Shown here piece after piece: positions 11,297 through 21,429 of a DNA stretch of 64,000 bases (its first letter is position 1; the number at the start of each line of letters is the position of its first letter). The translations under genes were made by a program, and so were the position numbers. The stretch covers positions 15,614,283-15,678,282 of the forward strand of contig JAJEKV010000026.1 of the NCBI GenBank assembly GCA_021234155.1, in the 5' to 3' direction. The DNA is from Isoetes taiwanensis (lineage: Eukaryota > Streptophyta > Lycopodiopsida > Isoetales > Isoetaceae). Under the pieces are notes generated by a model. That model was not told where the DNA came from, did not search any database, and saw nothing but the letters and a program-made list of their open reading frames with translations.

Positions 11297-11881
11297 ATGG
11301 GGTTGGTTGTTGCCAGGGGACATGAATTGCATAGAGGCCACCTGCATGGCAGGAACATTGCATTTAGCAATGTGGTCATGGAGGTCACTAAAGCCATAGT
11401 GCCCTCCCATGTGTTTCCCGTTCCGTGTGCGGGCGCAGATAATATTGCTGAAGCCATGGGGAAATTTATCGAATGGCCACGAAATGACGTGAGAATCTGT
11501 GGAACTGCTTCACCTGTGTCATCTGGAACGTCTGATACTGAAACCCCCGACTTGTCTACTAGTACCTCTACATCATCATCAGACTCGGTATCGATTTCTG
11601 CTCTGGTTCAGACAATAAGCAGCATAGAGAATATGGTGAACCTAGTCAGTGATAATGTTGTGGTTGGTAGAGGTCACTGGCTGAATAGAAGTTGCATCCA
11701 TGGGAAAACTGTTGATGCACTGAACGTAGCAGTGCAAGTTATCGAGGCTATAATGCCTACCCACATCCTTCCGATTGCATGTGCAGGTGCAGACAACGTT
11801 GCAGAGGTTGTGGGCACATTTATCGAATGGCCTCTGCAGGATATAAGATATCATGCCACTGATATAGCTTCAATTAATTGA
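11297..11881 (+). CDS. Hypothetical protein with two copies of a CACTA-transposon-associated type domain
   Basis: From the first ATG (11297) the frame encodes 194 residues and ends at TGA 11879-11881. It has an internal repeat. Residues 2-66 (VARGHELHRGHLHGRN ... KFIEWPRNDV) and 121-184 (GRGHWLNRSCIHGKT ... TFIEWPLQDI) align along their length, including 'HG', 'PSHVFPVPCAGADN / PTHILPIACAGADN' and the terminal 'FIEWP'. They are joined by a Ser/Thr-rich linker. The pattern 'VARG...HG...V.V..V......P.P......VG.A.G.FI.WP' resembles a small domain that recurs in plant CACTA/En-Spm-linked proteins (DUF8039-like, from memory). A splice acceptor at 11231 keeps the same frame open upstream of the ATG, so this may be the last exon of a longer gene. 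No transposase core was seen nearby. The repeat is certain; the family link is tentative. Confidence 0.55.
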   Translation: MGLVVARGHELHRGHLHGRNIAFSNVVMEVTKAIVPSHVFPVPCAGADNIAEAMGKFIEWPRNDVRICGTASPVSSGTSDTETPDLSTSTSTSSSDSVSISALVQTISSIENMVNLVSDNVVVGRGHWLNRSCIHGKTVDALNVAVQVIEAIMPTHILPIACAGADNVAEVVGTFIEWPLQDIRYHATDIASIN

Positions 11882-12524
11882 TACACAGAAACCATATGCG
11901 TTAAACCAAACAATATCAAATTCATGCACCCTGTACACATTCTTGGGCAAATATACAGTTCTGCCATGGGTAGGGTGGTCGAATTGGTGCATCGCAGATG
12001 TCTGCACACAGAAATATAAAATAACTTAACAATTAGATCGACATATAAGGGATCAATGAGAACAAGATTGCGCTTATATAGGCAGTATAAATATATGACC
12101 TAAAGAACAAAGGATGTTGGAAGCTGTGCTCACACTTCAAACAAACTAGTCCAATGGCCACCTAAGGAATAAAGGGACTTCTAAACATCTTTTCTACTTT
12201 TCTACTTTTCTAAATGATATTCATAGCACCTTCCAAAGATGTCCTCCTTCTGCATAAATCAGACTATCCATCAAAAGTTGCATTAAGACTGAAAAATACT
12301 CAATCATGTTTGTCTTCCTCATTCAGCAGAATATCTTGGAAAAAACAACTTACTTTCTGGGCATTGACATTGCTAGAAACAACTATTGTTACTTTAACAC
12401 ATGTCAAGAAATATAAATTCCATTTGAGATCTTCTTGCGATTATCGATAGCTTGCTTTTGTTTTTTTTTTTTTTTTTTTAAATATCAACATGCCTGTCAT
12501 CATGAGTAGCATAAGGAGAGCGGG
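11882..12524. other. No gene seen
   Basis: Possible 3' flank of the preceding frame. A T-run of about 19 bases lies near 12461-12479. A 78-codon plus-strand frame at 12214 shows no domain. Confidence 0.4.
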
Positions 12525-12910
12525 TGAAGATAAAGTTACCTCGGCTTTGGTGATTCTGTCGCGGTGACTACTCTCCCGCAGAATTACTAACCCTCCTGCC
12601 CATTATCCGTACCTGATTGGCCCCGTTATACGTACTTGCCCCGTTATCCGTACCTGACAGGCTCCATTTTATACCTTCCGGCGGAATCACGTTTGCAAAA
12701 TACCGTTGGACGGAATCACCACCCTTTTATTCTACGCGACGGAATCACATAGAATTGATCCTGCTGGGTGGAATCACATACCATAATATTCTACCCCATG
12801 GAATCACCATATACCGTAATATTCTCCCCCATGGAATCACCACGTACGATAATATTCTCCCTCGTGGAATAACCACGCATATATTCCTCGGGAAGGAATC
12901 ACCTCGAGAC
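12525..12910 (+). repeat. Left inverted repeat with GGAATCAC tandem motifs
   Basis: It starts with TGAAGATAAAGTTACC (12525-12540), then 'TTATCCGTACC'-type words (12600-12660). Eight GGAATCAC/GGAATAAC motifs follow at 12683, 12712, 12741, 12770, 12800, 12833, 12866 and 12895, so the period is 29-33 bp. The same structure occurs inverted at 22370-22643. The two copies bracket the CRINKLY4-like pseudogene and its nested transposons. The frames across it are artefacts of the repeat. Confidence 0.8.
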
Positions 12911-13378
12911 CTTTGAATCTGTAATAACTGCAGGCAAGGAGGAAAAATTGGCAGATGGTTCAATCCCAGCAGAAGTTTATGCCCGATTCCATAAAAAATG
13001 GTTGATAGTTTAAGCGAAACCTAAGTTACTTGAAGATCATGAATGAAATTAATACTAAACCAATGGTCCAATCGGCTACTCGATTTTGTATGTGCATGTC
13101 CATTGTTATGCTCTGCACTGCCCAGAATTTTTCTAGTTGGGGATTTGAATCCCTTGTCAATATCGGCAATGCTATGGCTGCTTTAAAGCAAAAACAAGAA
13201 ACAAGAAACATGCCCGTTTTAAAGCAAAACATGCCAAAAACTGGAAGTTTTAAAGCAAAACATGCCAAAAAATGGAATAGAAACTCCATTTCTTACCGAT
13301 AGCCCAAGCTTTACCTGCACAAGTCTCCTGATGCAGAGATTCTCAGATAGATGCAATGAATCCTCCTAAAAGCATTTA
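12911..13378. other. No gene seen; minor 'ttttaaagcaaaacatgcc' repeat
   Basis: At 13180-13275 the word 'taaagcaaaacatgccaaaa' and shortened forms recur two to three times. No coding domain was recognised. Confidence 0.4.
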
Positions 13379-13380
13379 GG

Positions 13381-13881
13381 CTGGAATACAACAGGAACTG
13401 CAACTGCAAACGAACGACCTGCCATGTTGCAGATGCCTGACTTCAATCAGATGATCCGGAAAAGGCCATTTCTTACATCCAGCAAATCGAATTGGGGTCT
13501 TATCACCATGGCCAGGGCTGTGTAGAGCAAAAATCCACAGGCTTTGTGCCTTTTTCTTACTATTTTTTGCCCTTATGGTCATCTTTTGGTCTAGCCTTGT
13601 ATGTACACAGGCCTCCTGCAGCAATAGTTGAGAATGGAACATTTTCTGGGTGCTCTGTTTGCTATGAACTATTATCTCCCCAGCAGAATACGTGATGGTT
13701 CTCCTGCAGCAAGCCACAACAATGGCTAAGCCCACATGCTAAAACAGAAAACTTGTCCCCAGAAGGGACGTTAAACTGAGTGAAATCGTTGTTTCCCCAA
13801 CAGAATACTTCTCTGTTGTTCAAAACTATCCCGCAGACATGACGGCGGCCAGCATAGATACTCTCAAACTGTTTATTATTA
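13381..13881 (-). pseudogene. CRINKLY4-like receptor ectodomain pseudogene, downstream part
   Basis: CRINKLY4/CCR receptor kinases carry an extracellular array of RCC1-like 'CWG' repeats at the plasma membrane. This minus-strand piece reads KQFESIYAGRRHVCGIV, NNREVFCWGNND, PSGDKFSVLACG, SHCCGLLQE and HHVFCWGDNSS: three repeat units with the diagnostic AG..HVCG and V.CWG motifs. A TAG at about 13682 ends the clean frame. In the same frame past that stop the text is still repeat-like (PENVPFSTIAAGG), so the stop is a lesion. Further weak similarity runs to about 13381. The upstream half lies at 22054-22197, separated by a transposon. No transmembrane or kinase part is present in the window. Confidence 0.82.
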
Positions 13882-14133
13882 AGGGAGGGTGCCCCACTTT
13901 GGCACACTTAGAAAAGAGCATCCATTTGGAGACCTTTCCCTAACCCAAATGACCTGCTAAAAACATCAACAGATACATTAGAAAGTTAGCTTTAATATGA
14001 TAACAAAAAAATGGAATAAAAATTAGAAACAGATGCTCAATTTTGGCCTTGAAATAGGTAGGTTCATGACCCCTTATGACACAGGGGGGCCTATGATGGC
14101 TCAACAGATTGTGGCACACATGCAACTCGTACA

Positions 14134-14780
14134 TGGTTCATACAGGAACCCTTTTGGCACACCATCTATTCCACTATGGCACACCAACAAACCCGAAATG
14201 GTTCATTGTCTTTTACCTAATGGATCAGTTCCATGAATGTTTCTCCTCACACGAGAACTTAAATGGCAATCAATTTAAACCTGTTTAAGCTGCAGAGGAA
14301 GAAGGAATTGAACCTTCTTAACCAAATGAATTTGGTTGGACCACCAACCCCCACCTGCAATACACCATGCACACAAGATTAGCAAGAGATTGGACTAGAT
14401 TAATAATGGTAGCTATTGCTGCCACTATTAATCAAGTCCATGGAATAATTTGCAAGATATGAGCTAGTTACCTTGATTACAATAGTCCAAACAATATATC
14501 TTCAACTAAATTCAGATCTGAAATTTCAAATAGAAAGCTAGTATTGCATCACAAATGATATACATCCATAAAAGGAGTGCAAGTAGACTTTAAGCCAAAT
14601 TTGCAATCATTGTGCAAGCTACAGCAGAATCATGTGATCCATGCTTGTAAACACCAAATGACCAGCAACCAAGTTGGCTGGCCCCAAAAAGAAATTCTGC
14701 ACAAAGGGTTACATAATTCCAAGTGACATTTGCCTCCAAAAAAATAAAACAAACAACAAATGGCAAAAAGGTGTCATTCC
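14134..14780. other. Sub-terminal part of the pogo-like element; no gene
   Basis: It contains 'ttggcacac'/'tggcacac' words (about 14113-14183) that echo the element's left end and may be sub-terminal repeats. No coding frame of note. Confidence 0.4.
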
Positions 14781-15068
14781 CTAAATCCCCAATAGCTTCA
14801 GATGCTCATAGGCCTCAGCCCTATAAACATCATCAAGGCACTTAATCTTTTTGCAAGGTGGCTCAGAATCATCACTGGTAGCCTGATTCTCCAAGTCCAA
14901 GCCATGGCATACATTCATATCAACTTCCCGACCATGGTATCCATCAGGTTCAGACCAGTAGTCTGCTGCCCTCTCTTCCCAAGGGTTATCTCCTTCACAT
15001 GCATCCTTACTTACATTTTTCAGCCTACGTGCATTTCTATGATCCCATGAGTGTGATCCCATGAACAC
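14781..15068 (-). CDS. Possible C-terminal exon of the pogo-like transposase, or separate small ORF
   Basis: A 95-codon minus-strand frame, in the same frame as the transposase 3' part. It is separated from it by the stop after DPAFLYGPLL (15111) and about 40 bases. A good acceptor ('cttcccttgcag') lies at about 15082 on the minus strand. A weak donor option is GT in 'gaaaat|gtacaag' at about 15210, so splicing would extend the transposase C-terminus. The content is acidic and Trp/Tyr-containing (DNPWEERAADYWSEPDGYHG) with a Lys patch (PPCKKIKCLDD). No domain recognised. Confidence 0.35.
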   Translation of the reverse strand: MFMGSHSWDHRNARRLKNVSKDACEGDNPWEERAADYWSEPDGYHGREVDMNVCHGLDLENQATSDDSEPPCKKIKCLDDVYRAEAYEHLKLLGI

Positions 15069-16449
15069 TCATGGGTATCCTCCAAACTGCAAGGGAAGCA
15101 AGTTTCGTCACTAGAGTAATGGTCCATATAAAAATGCAGGATCAGGGATATTAATATGATCGACAACAGGTATATCAGGATTAGTTGCAGCAGCATATTC
15201 TTCTTGTACATTTTCATAATGAAAACCTGTTATGACATTGATAGCAGCAACATTGGTATTCCTTCCCCTAATTTTGGACAATTTTGCTTTGGCCCTTTCC
15301 CTAGCCTTGACTTGCTCAAAATTCAGATCTTTTTTCTCTCCAAATAATTCATGAACAGTAAACCTACACTTACCTGCACCATGGTCTTGAAAGTATGCAG
15401 ATCTGAACCTTGTGCTCCCCTCCTCGTACACTTGATCAGCTTTCTTCCGGGCTGCCTTAGTTGCCTTAGCAGCAGCCTTCTCTAAAGCCTCTAGCTCTTT
15501 GGCCTTCTTTCTAGCAGCCTGCAATGCCTTCTTCTCTTCCATCTTCTCTTGCCTAACCCTGGCAGCTTCTTTGTTGAGTCTATCTTGCTCAATTCTAGCA
15601 GCTATCATCTCATGGGAGGTAACAAACAACCTCCCTTGCAATGCCTCAGGTAGTTTAGACCTTTTGGCCCTTGGCAATGCACCATGTTGTGCATTAGTAT
15701 TCTGCCTAGCAACAGTAGGAGGTGCAATAGGAGGTGAAACAACAGTAGGAGGAGCAGTAGGAGGTGCAACATTAGGTGGAAGTGGATGCTCAATGGGAAC
15801 ATTAATAACATGTTCAGCAAGGTCACATTGTTCTACCAAAGGAGCAGCCAATTCATGCAAGATTTGAGCAGCCAATTCATCATTTTTATTACCTTCTTCT
15901 GCCTCCTCTTCGGAATCAGTAACCACCACATCATTGGCAAGTGGATCAGGAAAGACTGCCCTATCATTGAAAGGCCATATTCCAGTCTTTGCAAAACCTG
16001 CCAAAATATTAGATTGGGTTAAAGATTCACGAATAGCTTGGGAGACAATTGCAGCCAAATCCTCTTTAGAGGGCTCTTTAAGTCTGTTTGTGTGCATGTA
16101 CCTTCCCCTCAATTTCTTGAAGGTAGTTTTGAATGGGGAAAAACAAGCAACGTCAAGTGATTTCAACTTGTGTGATGTATGTGGAGGCAAAAGTAGGATA
16201 TGCAAGCTAATGTCTCTTGCATGTTGAATTGCACTCAATGATACATGAGAGCCATGCCCATCACATATCAATAAATGTGGCTTATCAGGACTAATACCCC
16301 CTGGTACATTCATTGCAAAGTGATCCAGCCATGCATCCCACAAAGGATTAGTTATCCAAGAAGTCGTATTTAATTAAAGTGGGACAAATCTCGAATTTTG
16401 GGACTCGGACTGAAAATGGGACAAAATTTTTTTCATTGAATCATTGTTA

Positions 16450-16792
16450 GATCAGGGGGAGGGGAAGGGTAAGGGGAGAAGCCTGTTGATCAGGGGAAAG
16501 GGAAGGGAAAGGGGAAAGGGAAGGGAAAGGGGAAGGGAAAGGGGAGATGGAAGGGAGGGACTGAGGGAGGGAGGCAAAGGAGCAAGGGAGAGGAAGGAGG
16601 CAGGGGAGAGGTAGGAGAGGCAAGGGATAAGTTGGAAGAAGGGGAAGGGAAGGGGCGGGGCATGGAGGAGGGGAAGGAGGGAGGGGGGGAGGAGAGAGAG
16701 AAGGAGGGAGGGAGGAGGAGGGGGGGGGGAGGGTAGAGAAGAGCAAAGGAGCAAAGGAGGAGAGGGAGGGGCAAAGTGGGGCAAGGTCTCCG
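16450..16792. repeat. 340-bp polypurine tract (GGGAAA/GGA-rich)
   Basis: The plus strand is almost entirely G and A with almost no pyrimidines, made of gggaaagggg, ggagggag and similar runs. The Pro/Leu/Ser-rich minus-strand frames across it are composition artefacts. Such a tract could adopt triplex or G-rich structures. Confidence 0.93.
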
Positions 16793-17020
16793 CCCTCCCC
16801 CCAAGTATTAATTATTAATGTATAATTAATAATTAATTAAACTAACTAAATAATTAATTAAATAATAAATTAAATTAATTTAATGACTAAGTTAAATAAT
16901 AATCCTTAACATGGTAGTCACGGATGCATACAATCACAAGCATAGAGCCCAAATACCCAACCAAGCACCACAACTACCTAGGGCCGAAATACAACACAAA
17001 CACACAACACAACTGCCTCC

Positions 17021-17044
17021 ATTCTCGACTCGGTAGTCGAGAAT
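17021..17044. repeat. AGTCGAG palindrome inside the inner element
   Basis: ATTCTCGACT and its exact complement AGTCGAGAAT separated by 'cggt': 10-bp arms, 4-bp loop. It shares the AGTCGAG core with the array at 19341-19733 and the AAGTCG of the element's ends. Confidence 0.85.
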
Positions 17045-17225
17045 GAAGCATCTTTTCTAAAGCCTGCGCCTAAGCATCCTTTGATACTTCATTAAAACTT
17101 CATTAAATCTTCGCTCAAAACTCTGGTGCAAGGCAACATGATCCTCCTTTCTTCTTTCTTGGCCTGCTCCTATTAACAAGATGCAGCCCATATAAGGCGA
17201 TCAGGAGGACACAACGAAGGCATAC

Positions 17226-17810
17226 ATGAGGCGAATACAGGTTGGATCGGACTGGAAAGGGCTGATAAATGACCCAGATAAGATCGGATTTGCAGATGGC
17301 ATAAGCCAGGGGAGCTGCTCGAATCCTGTCCAGATTTGCTCAAACTCTGTTGTAATTGCTCTGTGGTTCTGCCAGCCACAGGAAAATCTCCAGCAAGAAA
17401 CTCTGACGTCAACCAGCCGAAGACCACAAGCTTACATACTGCCGCCGAAAACTGCTTCACACTCTTGTACTGCCGAAAAATCTACGCTGCAAAAAACCTG
17501 GCTTCTATACCTTTTTTTGAATCCTAAATTTGAATTTGTGCTTCTCGTTTGTGCTTCGTCTTGCTTCGTCTTGGTCGATCCCTGCTTTCCCCTTTCATCC
17601 TTTCGTCTTGCAAATATGCTCTTTAGATTCGTCATGATTAGATTCGTCATGCCTGCCCTCTGCGCAGCAAAGATTTTCCAGCCTTATAGGATCAAGGTTG
17701 CAGGATCTTATAGGAGTAGGTCATACCTCAGACGAGGAAGAGAAACAAAGCTTCGGCATCTCCAGCTCAGGCGAAATATGGAGCATCGCCATCGCCGAGC
17801 CCAAGAATAG
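17226..17810 (+). other. Unassigned 194-codon frame in the inner element
   Basis: The longest ATG frame inside the 4.15-kb element. The N-terminal half is Ser/Thr/Cys-rich and unstructured. The middle holds a hydrophobic stretch (FEFVLLVCASSCFVLVDPC). The C-terminus is very basic (RRGRETKLRHLQLRRN). No transposase or other motif was recognised and there are no recognised neighbours to support it. It may be fortuitous. Confidence 0.2.
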
Positions 17811-19340
17811 CTAGAAAATCCTTTGGGCGGTATGTGCTGTAGATCTGCTGCCATTTTTCACCGCCCTACTTCCAAGGTTCTTAGCTATCGTTCTTAGCTA
17901 TCGGCTTCTTGCCATGGCTCTGTAATCTGCAAATAAGCCTGTGAAGAATAATCTGTGAAGAATGATCAGCTATCGAGTTTACAATGGCAACAATCTTTGT
18001 TTAGGATTCAATCTTTCTTACAATGGCAGTGTGCCGGAAATCAAGATCAAGAAAAGGAATGTGTCAGAGTATAGTAGATATAGAACCGGCTATGGCGCCA
18101 TTGGGAAAAGATTTTGGGCTGGTTCTTATGAAGGCAAGAAGTGAGGCAGCTCATCTATCTAGGGAAGCAGAAAAGAGCAAGAAAAATAACGAAGGTATGG
18201 CAAAGAACGGCAATAGGGAGAGAGATTCCCGTAGTAAGGCAGCGGCATGGGCATGTCAGCATGGCGGAGGAGGAGCCGCTACTACAAGCCCAGGGCCAGA
18301 GTACTTGCGAAACAGGGCTTCAATTCCTTGAGTCTAGATTCAAAGCCGAAGCTCAGAAAAGCCATAGCTTCTCCGGCAATCTTTCTGAACCTGGTATTTC
18401 TTGGAATCCTTCTAGTGCCCTAACCTCGGATTTCTGTGCTGAGAAGCCTGTTGATCTGTTTGGGCAGGTCCGACGATTTGGCACCCATTAGTAGCCAGAT
18501 TGTGCAGATTTAAAACCATTTTTCTCCTGAAAATCTTTCCCCTTTTCCGTTTTGATCAGAAAACTTCAGATTTAGATGCCATTTCTTCTCCCGATCAATG
18601 GATGGCTATAGGAGCTTCTCCCGGATGGCTATGGGAGCTTCTTCCCAAAACAAAAGAGTCCAAGTGGTACAAAAGATCTTCGTCTCAAAGGTATGTACCA
18701 AATTTTAAATTTCAAGCATGGGCGGGAAAAAATGGCGGGGTATAGAAAAAAAGCGGGGTAAAAAAATACGTTGAAAAAACAAGTATAAAATAAATGTTAA
18801 TATAATATTTTAATTTGACAATTATACATACACCTCCAATTTCTCTTTTTATGCGTGTGCAGGAGGTGCTTCTACATATTCTATCACTTGGGGCCCTGTG
18901 GGTATTGGAGCAGCTCGGCCAGCCAGCCAGATGATATAGTTTGAATCTTTAGGACATTGTCCTAAATTTCTTCTTTTTTAAAAGGTATGTACTAAATCCC
19001 CCCCCGTCTTCCTTTTTAATTTCAAATTTCGAATTTATCTGAGGCCAATGGATATGGATTTAAATGTTATATATAAATTTGAATGCCATATGTTTTATAT
19101 TATTTTAGATCATATTATATTGTTTAGCTCATCTATTATTAAAATCCCATTTTTTTCAAGCAGATTTGTGCTCCATAATATTAGAGATATTAAAATCCCA
19201 TTAGTCATGATTTGTGCTCCATAATATTGGAGATAGAAACTATGTTTGTAGACAACTAGGTTTGTGACATTTGTTTAATGTTTGATTACATGTTTGAGTC
19301 GAGAATGACCCTCAGACTTAAGTTTTTTACTCTAAGCTGC

Positions 19341-19733
19341 CTTTCTCGACTTGCGAGTCGAGAAAGTTCCTCAGACCTGCCTCTTCCACAGAATTGGCCC
19401 ACAAACCAGCGTTTTTCACTCTGAGTTGCCTTTCTCGACTTGCGAGTCGAGAAAGGCCTTCTGATCCCTAAAAAACCTGCGTTTTTTCGCTTTGAGCTGC
19501 CTTTCTCGACTTCAGAAGTCGAAAGGCCTTCACCCCCTAAACCTGCGTTTACGGCCTTGACGCCTTTCGACTCGCGAAGTCGAAAAGGCTTTCTCGATCA
19601 CTAAAACACCGTTTTTTTTGGTACGCCTTTCTCGACTCGCGAGTCGAAAAAGGCCTTCCTCGACCCCTAAAACTTGTGTTTTTAAACTTTGAGTCGCCTT
19701 TCTCGACTTCATGAAGTCGAGAAAGGCCTTCTC
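19341..19733. repeat. Six-copy array of CTTTCTCGACT palindromes
   Basis: Palindromes start at about 19341, 19429, 19500, 19563, 19626 and 19698 (spacing 63-88 bp). The core CTCGACT is followed by a short loop and AGTCGAG, with perfect 11-12-bp arms in the first two and the last (for example 19429-19456, CCTTTCTCGACT / AGTCGAGAAAGG). A seventh half-site is at 19296. The spacers are also related ('aacctgcgttttt'), so this is a tandem repeat whose best conserved part is the palindrome. Confidence 0.92.
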
Positions 19734-21429
19734 GACTGTGTTTTTCCCTCGGAAATGCCTTTCTCATGCCTCATATTTTCCAAAATGGCCCTAAGAACTG
19801 TGTTTTATTTTATTTTTTTGCATGTAGCATCACTTGACTAATTTGATTTTGTCTCTTGCAGGTCCTTATCTCGACCCGGATAGTACATGCTTGGGAGCAA
19901 TGAAAAGATCGGGTTCATTGAAGAAAGGTGCCGAAGAAGGGGTGGTGACATCGATTGGACATACAAGCACGTGGCCCATAAAGGAACTCCTCATACAAAT
20001 TTCTATCGTCTTGCAGTAAGTTGCTCGTGACTAGGAGAGAGCTCCACGCCGCCCTTTGCACTAGGTGGTTCATGTGTGAAGAGGGTGTAATGATTGTGCC
20101 CATACGACCACTATGGTCTCTTCACTCACTGTAATATATATTGTAATGAGCCCATTTATAAATATAAGGTATCTCGAAACTAGTATTTTTGGGTGATTAA
20201 GTAAACGATTTGCATAATTTTTGTTGGAATTTGTGAACTATTGTCTACCCACCTAAGAAAATAGAGCCAAAATGTTCAACTAAGAATCTTTTTCAATTAG
20301 AACTTGATAGGTCTAATGGATGTTTGCGTTGCATTGTTCTTGTTCTCGACACGCTATCCAAGAAAACTGGAAGAAAAGCTTGGATGCACAGTTTCAGACA
20401 AAATTTCGAATTAAGGACAGTTTTCGGGTCGGGGTGCTTCTTTTTGTGTAAATTAACAGGGTTCCGAAAAAAAATGGGAATGGAATGAGTCCCACTTTAA
20501 TTAAATACGACTTCAAGCCTTTTTTTGGAAAGCCATAGCTGCCCCTGGCTCGCAACCAGCCATCAAGTCCCTATCCCTTAATCTGGTCCCTTTGAATACA
20601 TATAAACAAGGCATTCTATATCCGGATGCACTCACACATGATAAAACAGTAAGCCATTCTCGACTTTTGGGGATGGTCTCGTGGACATTCCTTATACCTT
20701 TCTTCACTAAAATTCTGATTCCTGTCCTGGCACCAGCTTGCACGCCACTTTCATCACAGTTCCAAATTGTATTTGGCTGGAACTGGAATTTTGCATACAA
20801 TTCCTTTAGGGTAGAGTAGAACTCATTAAGGTTAGTGGAGGACATAGCCTTCACTCTTTGGACCTCTACACACTCAGCAGACCTTAGGCTCAAATCGGGA
20901 TGTCTCTCTTTGAATTTCCTCCACCATATTTTACCAGGCAAGCCATCCTTGAAGCAAGTAATCCTATTAATACACATTTCACTTACCCTTTCCCTTAGCA
21001 ACTCTAGAGTAACGCCTCTTCCCTCCTTAGCCATCTCCATGCACCAATTGACAACATCCTCCTCTTCCTCCTTTGTTAAACCTTTAGGCTTGACACCAAA
21101 TTTCACTTCGGTCTGCCCATTTAGCCACCTTCTAAGAGTAGTCAATGGGATTCCATAATGGGCTGAAGCTTTTCTCATACTAAGGATTCCATTATCTATG
21201 GCATCTATAGCTTCATTCATGGCATCCATGGTCCAACTACCCCTTTCCATTGATCTGATCCTCTTCCCTCCCAATGCATTACTCTCTGATTGGCTATACA
21301 ATAAAGTGGACTTGCCTCTACTATTCGTGACTGGAGGCAATGGAGGATCAGGCAATGGAGGCACAGGATTAGGGACTGGAATCTTTCTACCCCTCAGTTG
21401 CATTGCAATGGCAGCAGGTAGGAAATGAT

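Larger units (their letters stand above)
16361..20513. mobile_element. 4.15-kb TIR DNA element with CAAG target duplication, inserted in the transposase gene
   Basis: Perfect 25-bp inverted ends: left 16361-16385 begins AAGTCGTATTTAATTAAAGT and continues GGGAC; right 20489-20513 is its complement. The flanking CAAG (16357-16360 and 20514-20517) is a 4-bp duplication, and removal of the insert plus one CAAG restores the transposase frame. Equally consistent on paper is a 26-bp TIR (extra G) with a 2-bp AA duplication. Contents: purine tract 16450-16792, AT-rich stretch 16800-16900, and several plus-strand frames at 17226-18745 without a recognisable domain. A single AGTCGAG palindrome lies at 17021-17044 and an array of them at 19341-19733. 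No transposase was recognised, so it is non-autonomous or belongs to a group I cannot identify. The superfamily is not assigned; several groups make 4-bp duplications. Confidence 0.92.
15111..21403 (-). pseudogene. pogo/Tigger-like DDE transposase, split by a transposon insertion
   Basis: The 5' part is 20513-21403 (296 residues from ATG at 21403); the 3' part is 15111-16356. Order of domains: Pro-rich N-terminus; psq-type helix-turn-helix at about 56-95 (AIDNGILSMRKASAHYGIP..TLRRW); CENP-B/Tc5-type domain at about 100-175 (GKIWWRKFKERHPDLSLR); then the DDE_1 core with first Asp217 in NTIWNCDESGV. The downstream part supplies the second Asp in LLICDGHGSH and the third in HTSHKLKSLDV, 36 residues later. 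A Lys/Glu/Ala-rich coiled region (EKKALQAARKKAKELEA) follows. Removing the inner element and one CAAG joins QKKA to WITNPLWDAW in frame. All three acidic residues survive, so the gene was intact when it was interrupted, for about 710 residues in total. The break makes it non-functional now. Confidence 0.93.

Noticed and set aside
12617-12963. Repetitive frames with EGRNHI / GITTY-like units
   Set aside because: They arise from the GGAATCAC tandem repeat; spacing of 29-33 bp breaks any constant frame.
16447-16804. Pro/Leu/Ser-rich 100-codon frames on the minus strand
   Set aside because: Composition artefacts of the purine tract; three overlapping frames look equally 'protein-like'.
19834-20019. 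Possible transposase exon in the inner element (GGDIDWTYKHVAHKGTPHTNFY between an AG and a GTAAGT)
   Set aside because: It looks exon-like and faintly BED-finger-like, but lacks the Cys/His ligands and any neighbouring exon I can identify. Left as a lead, not a feature.
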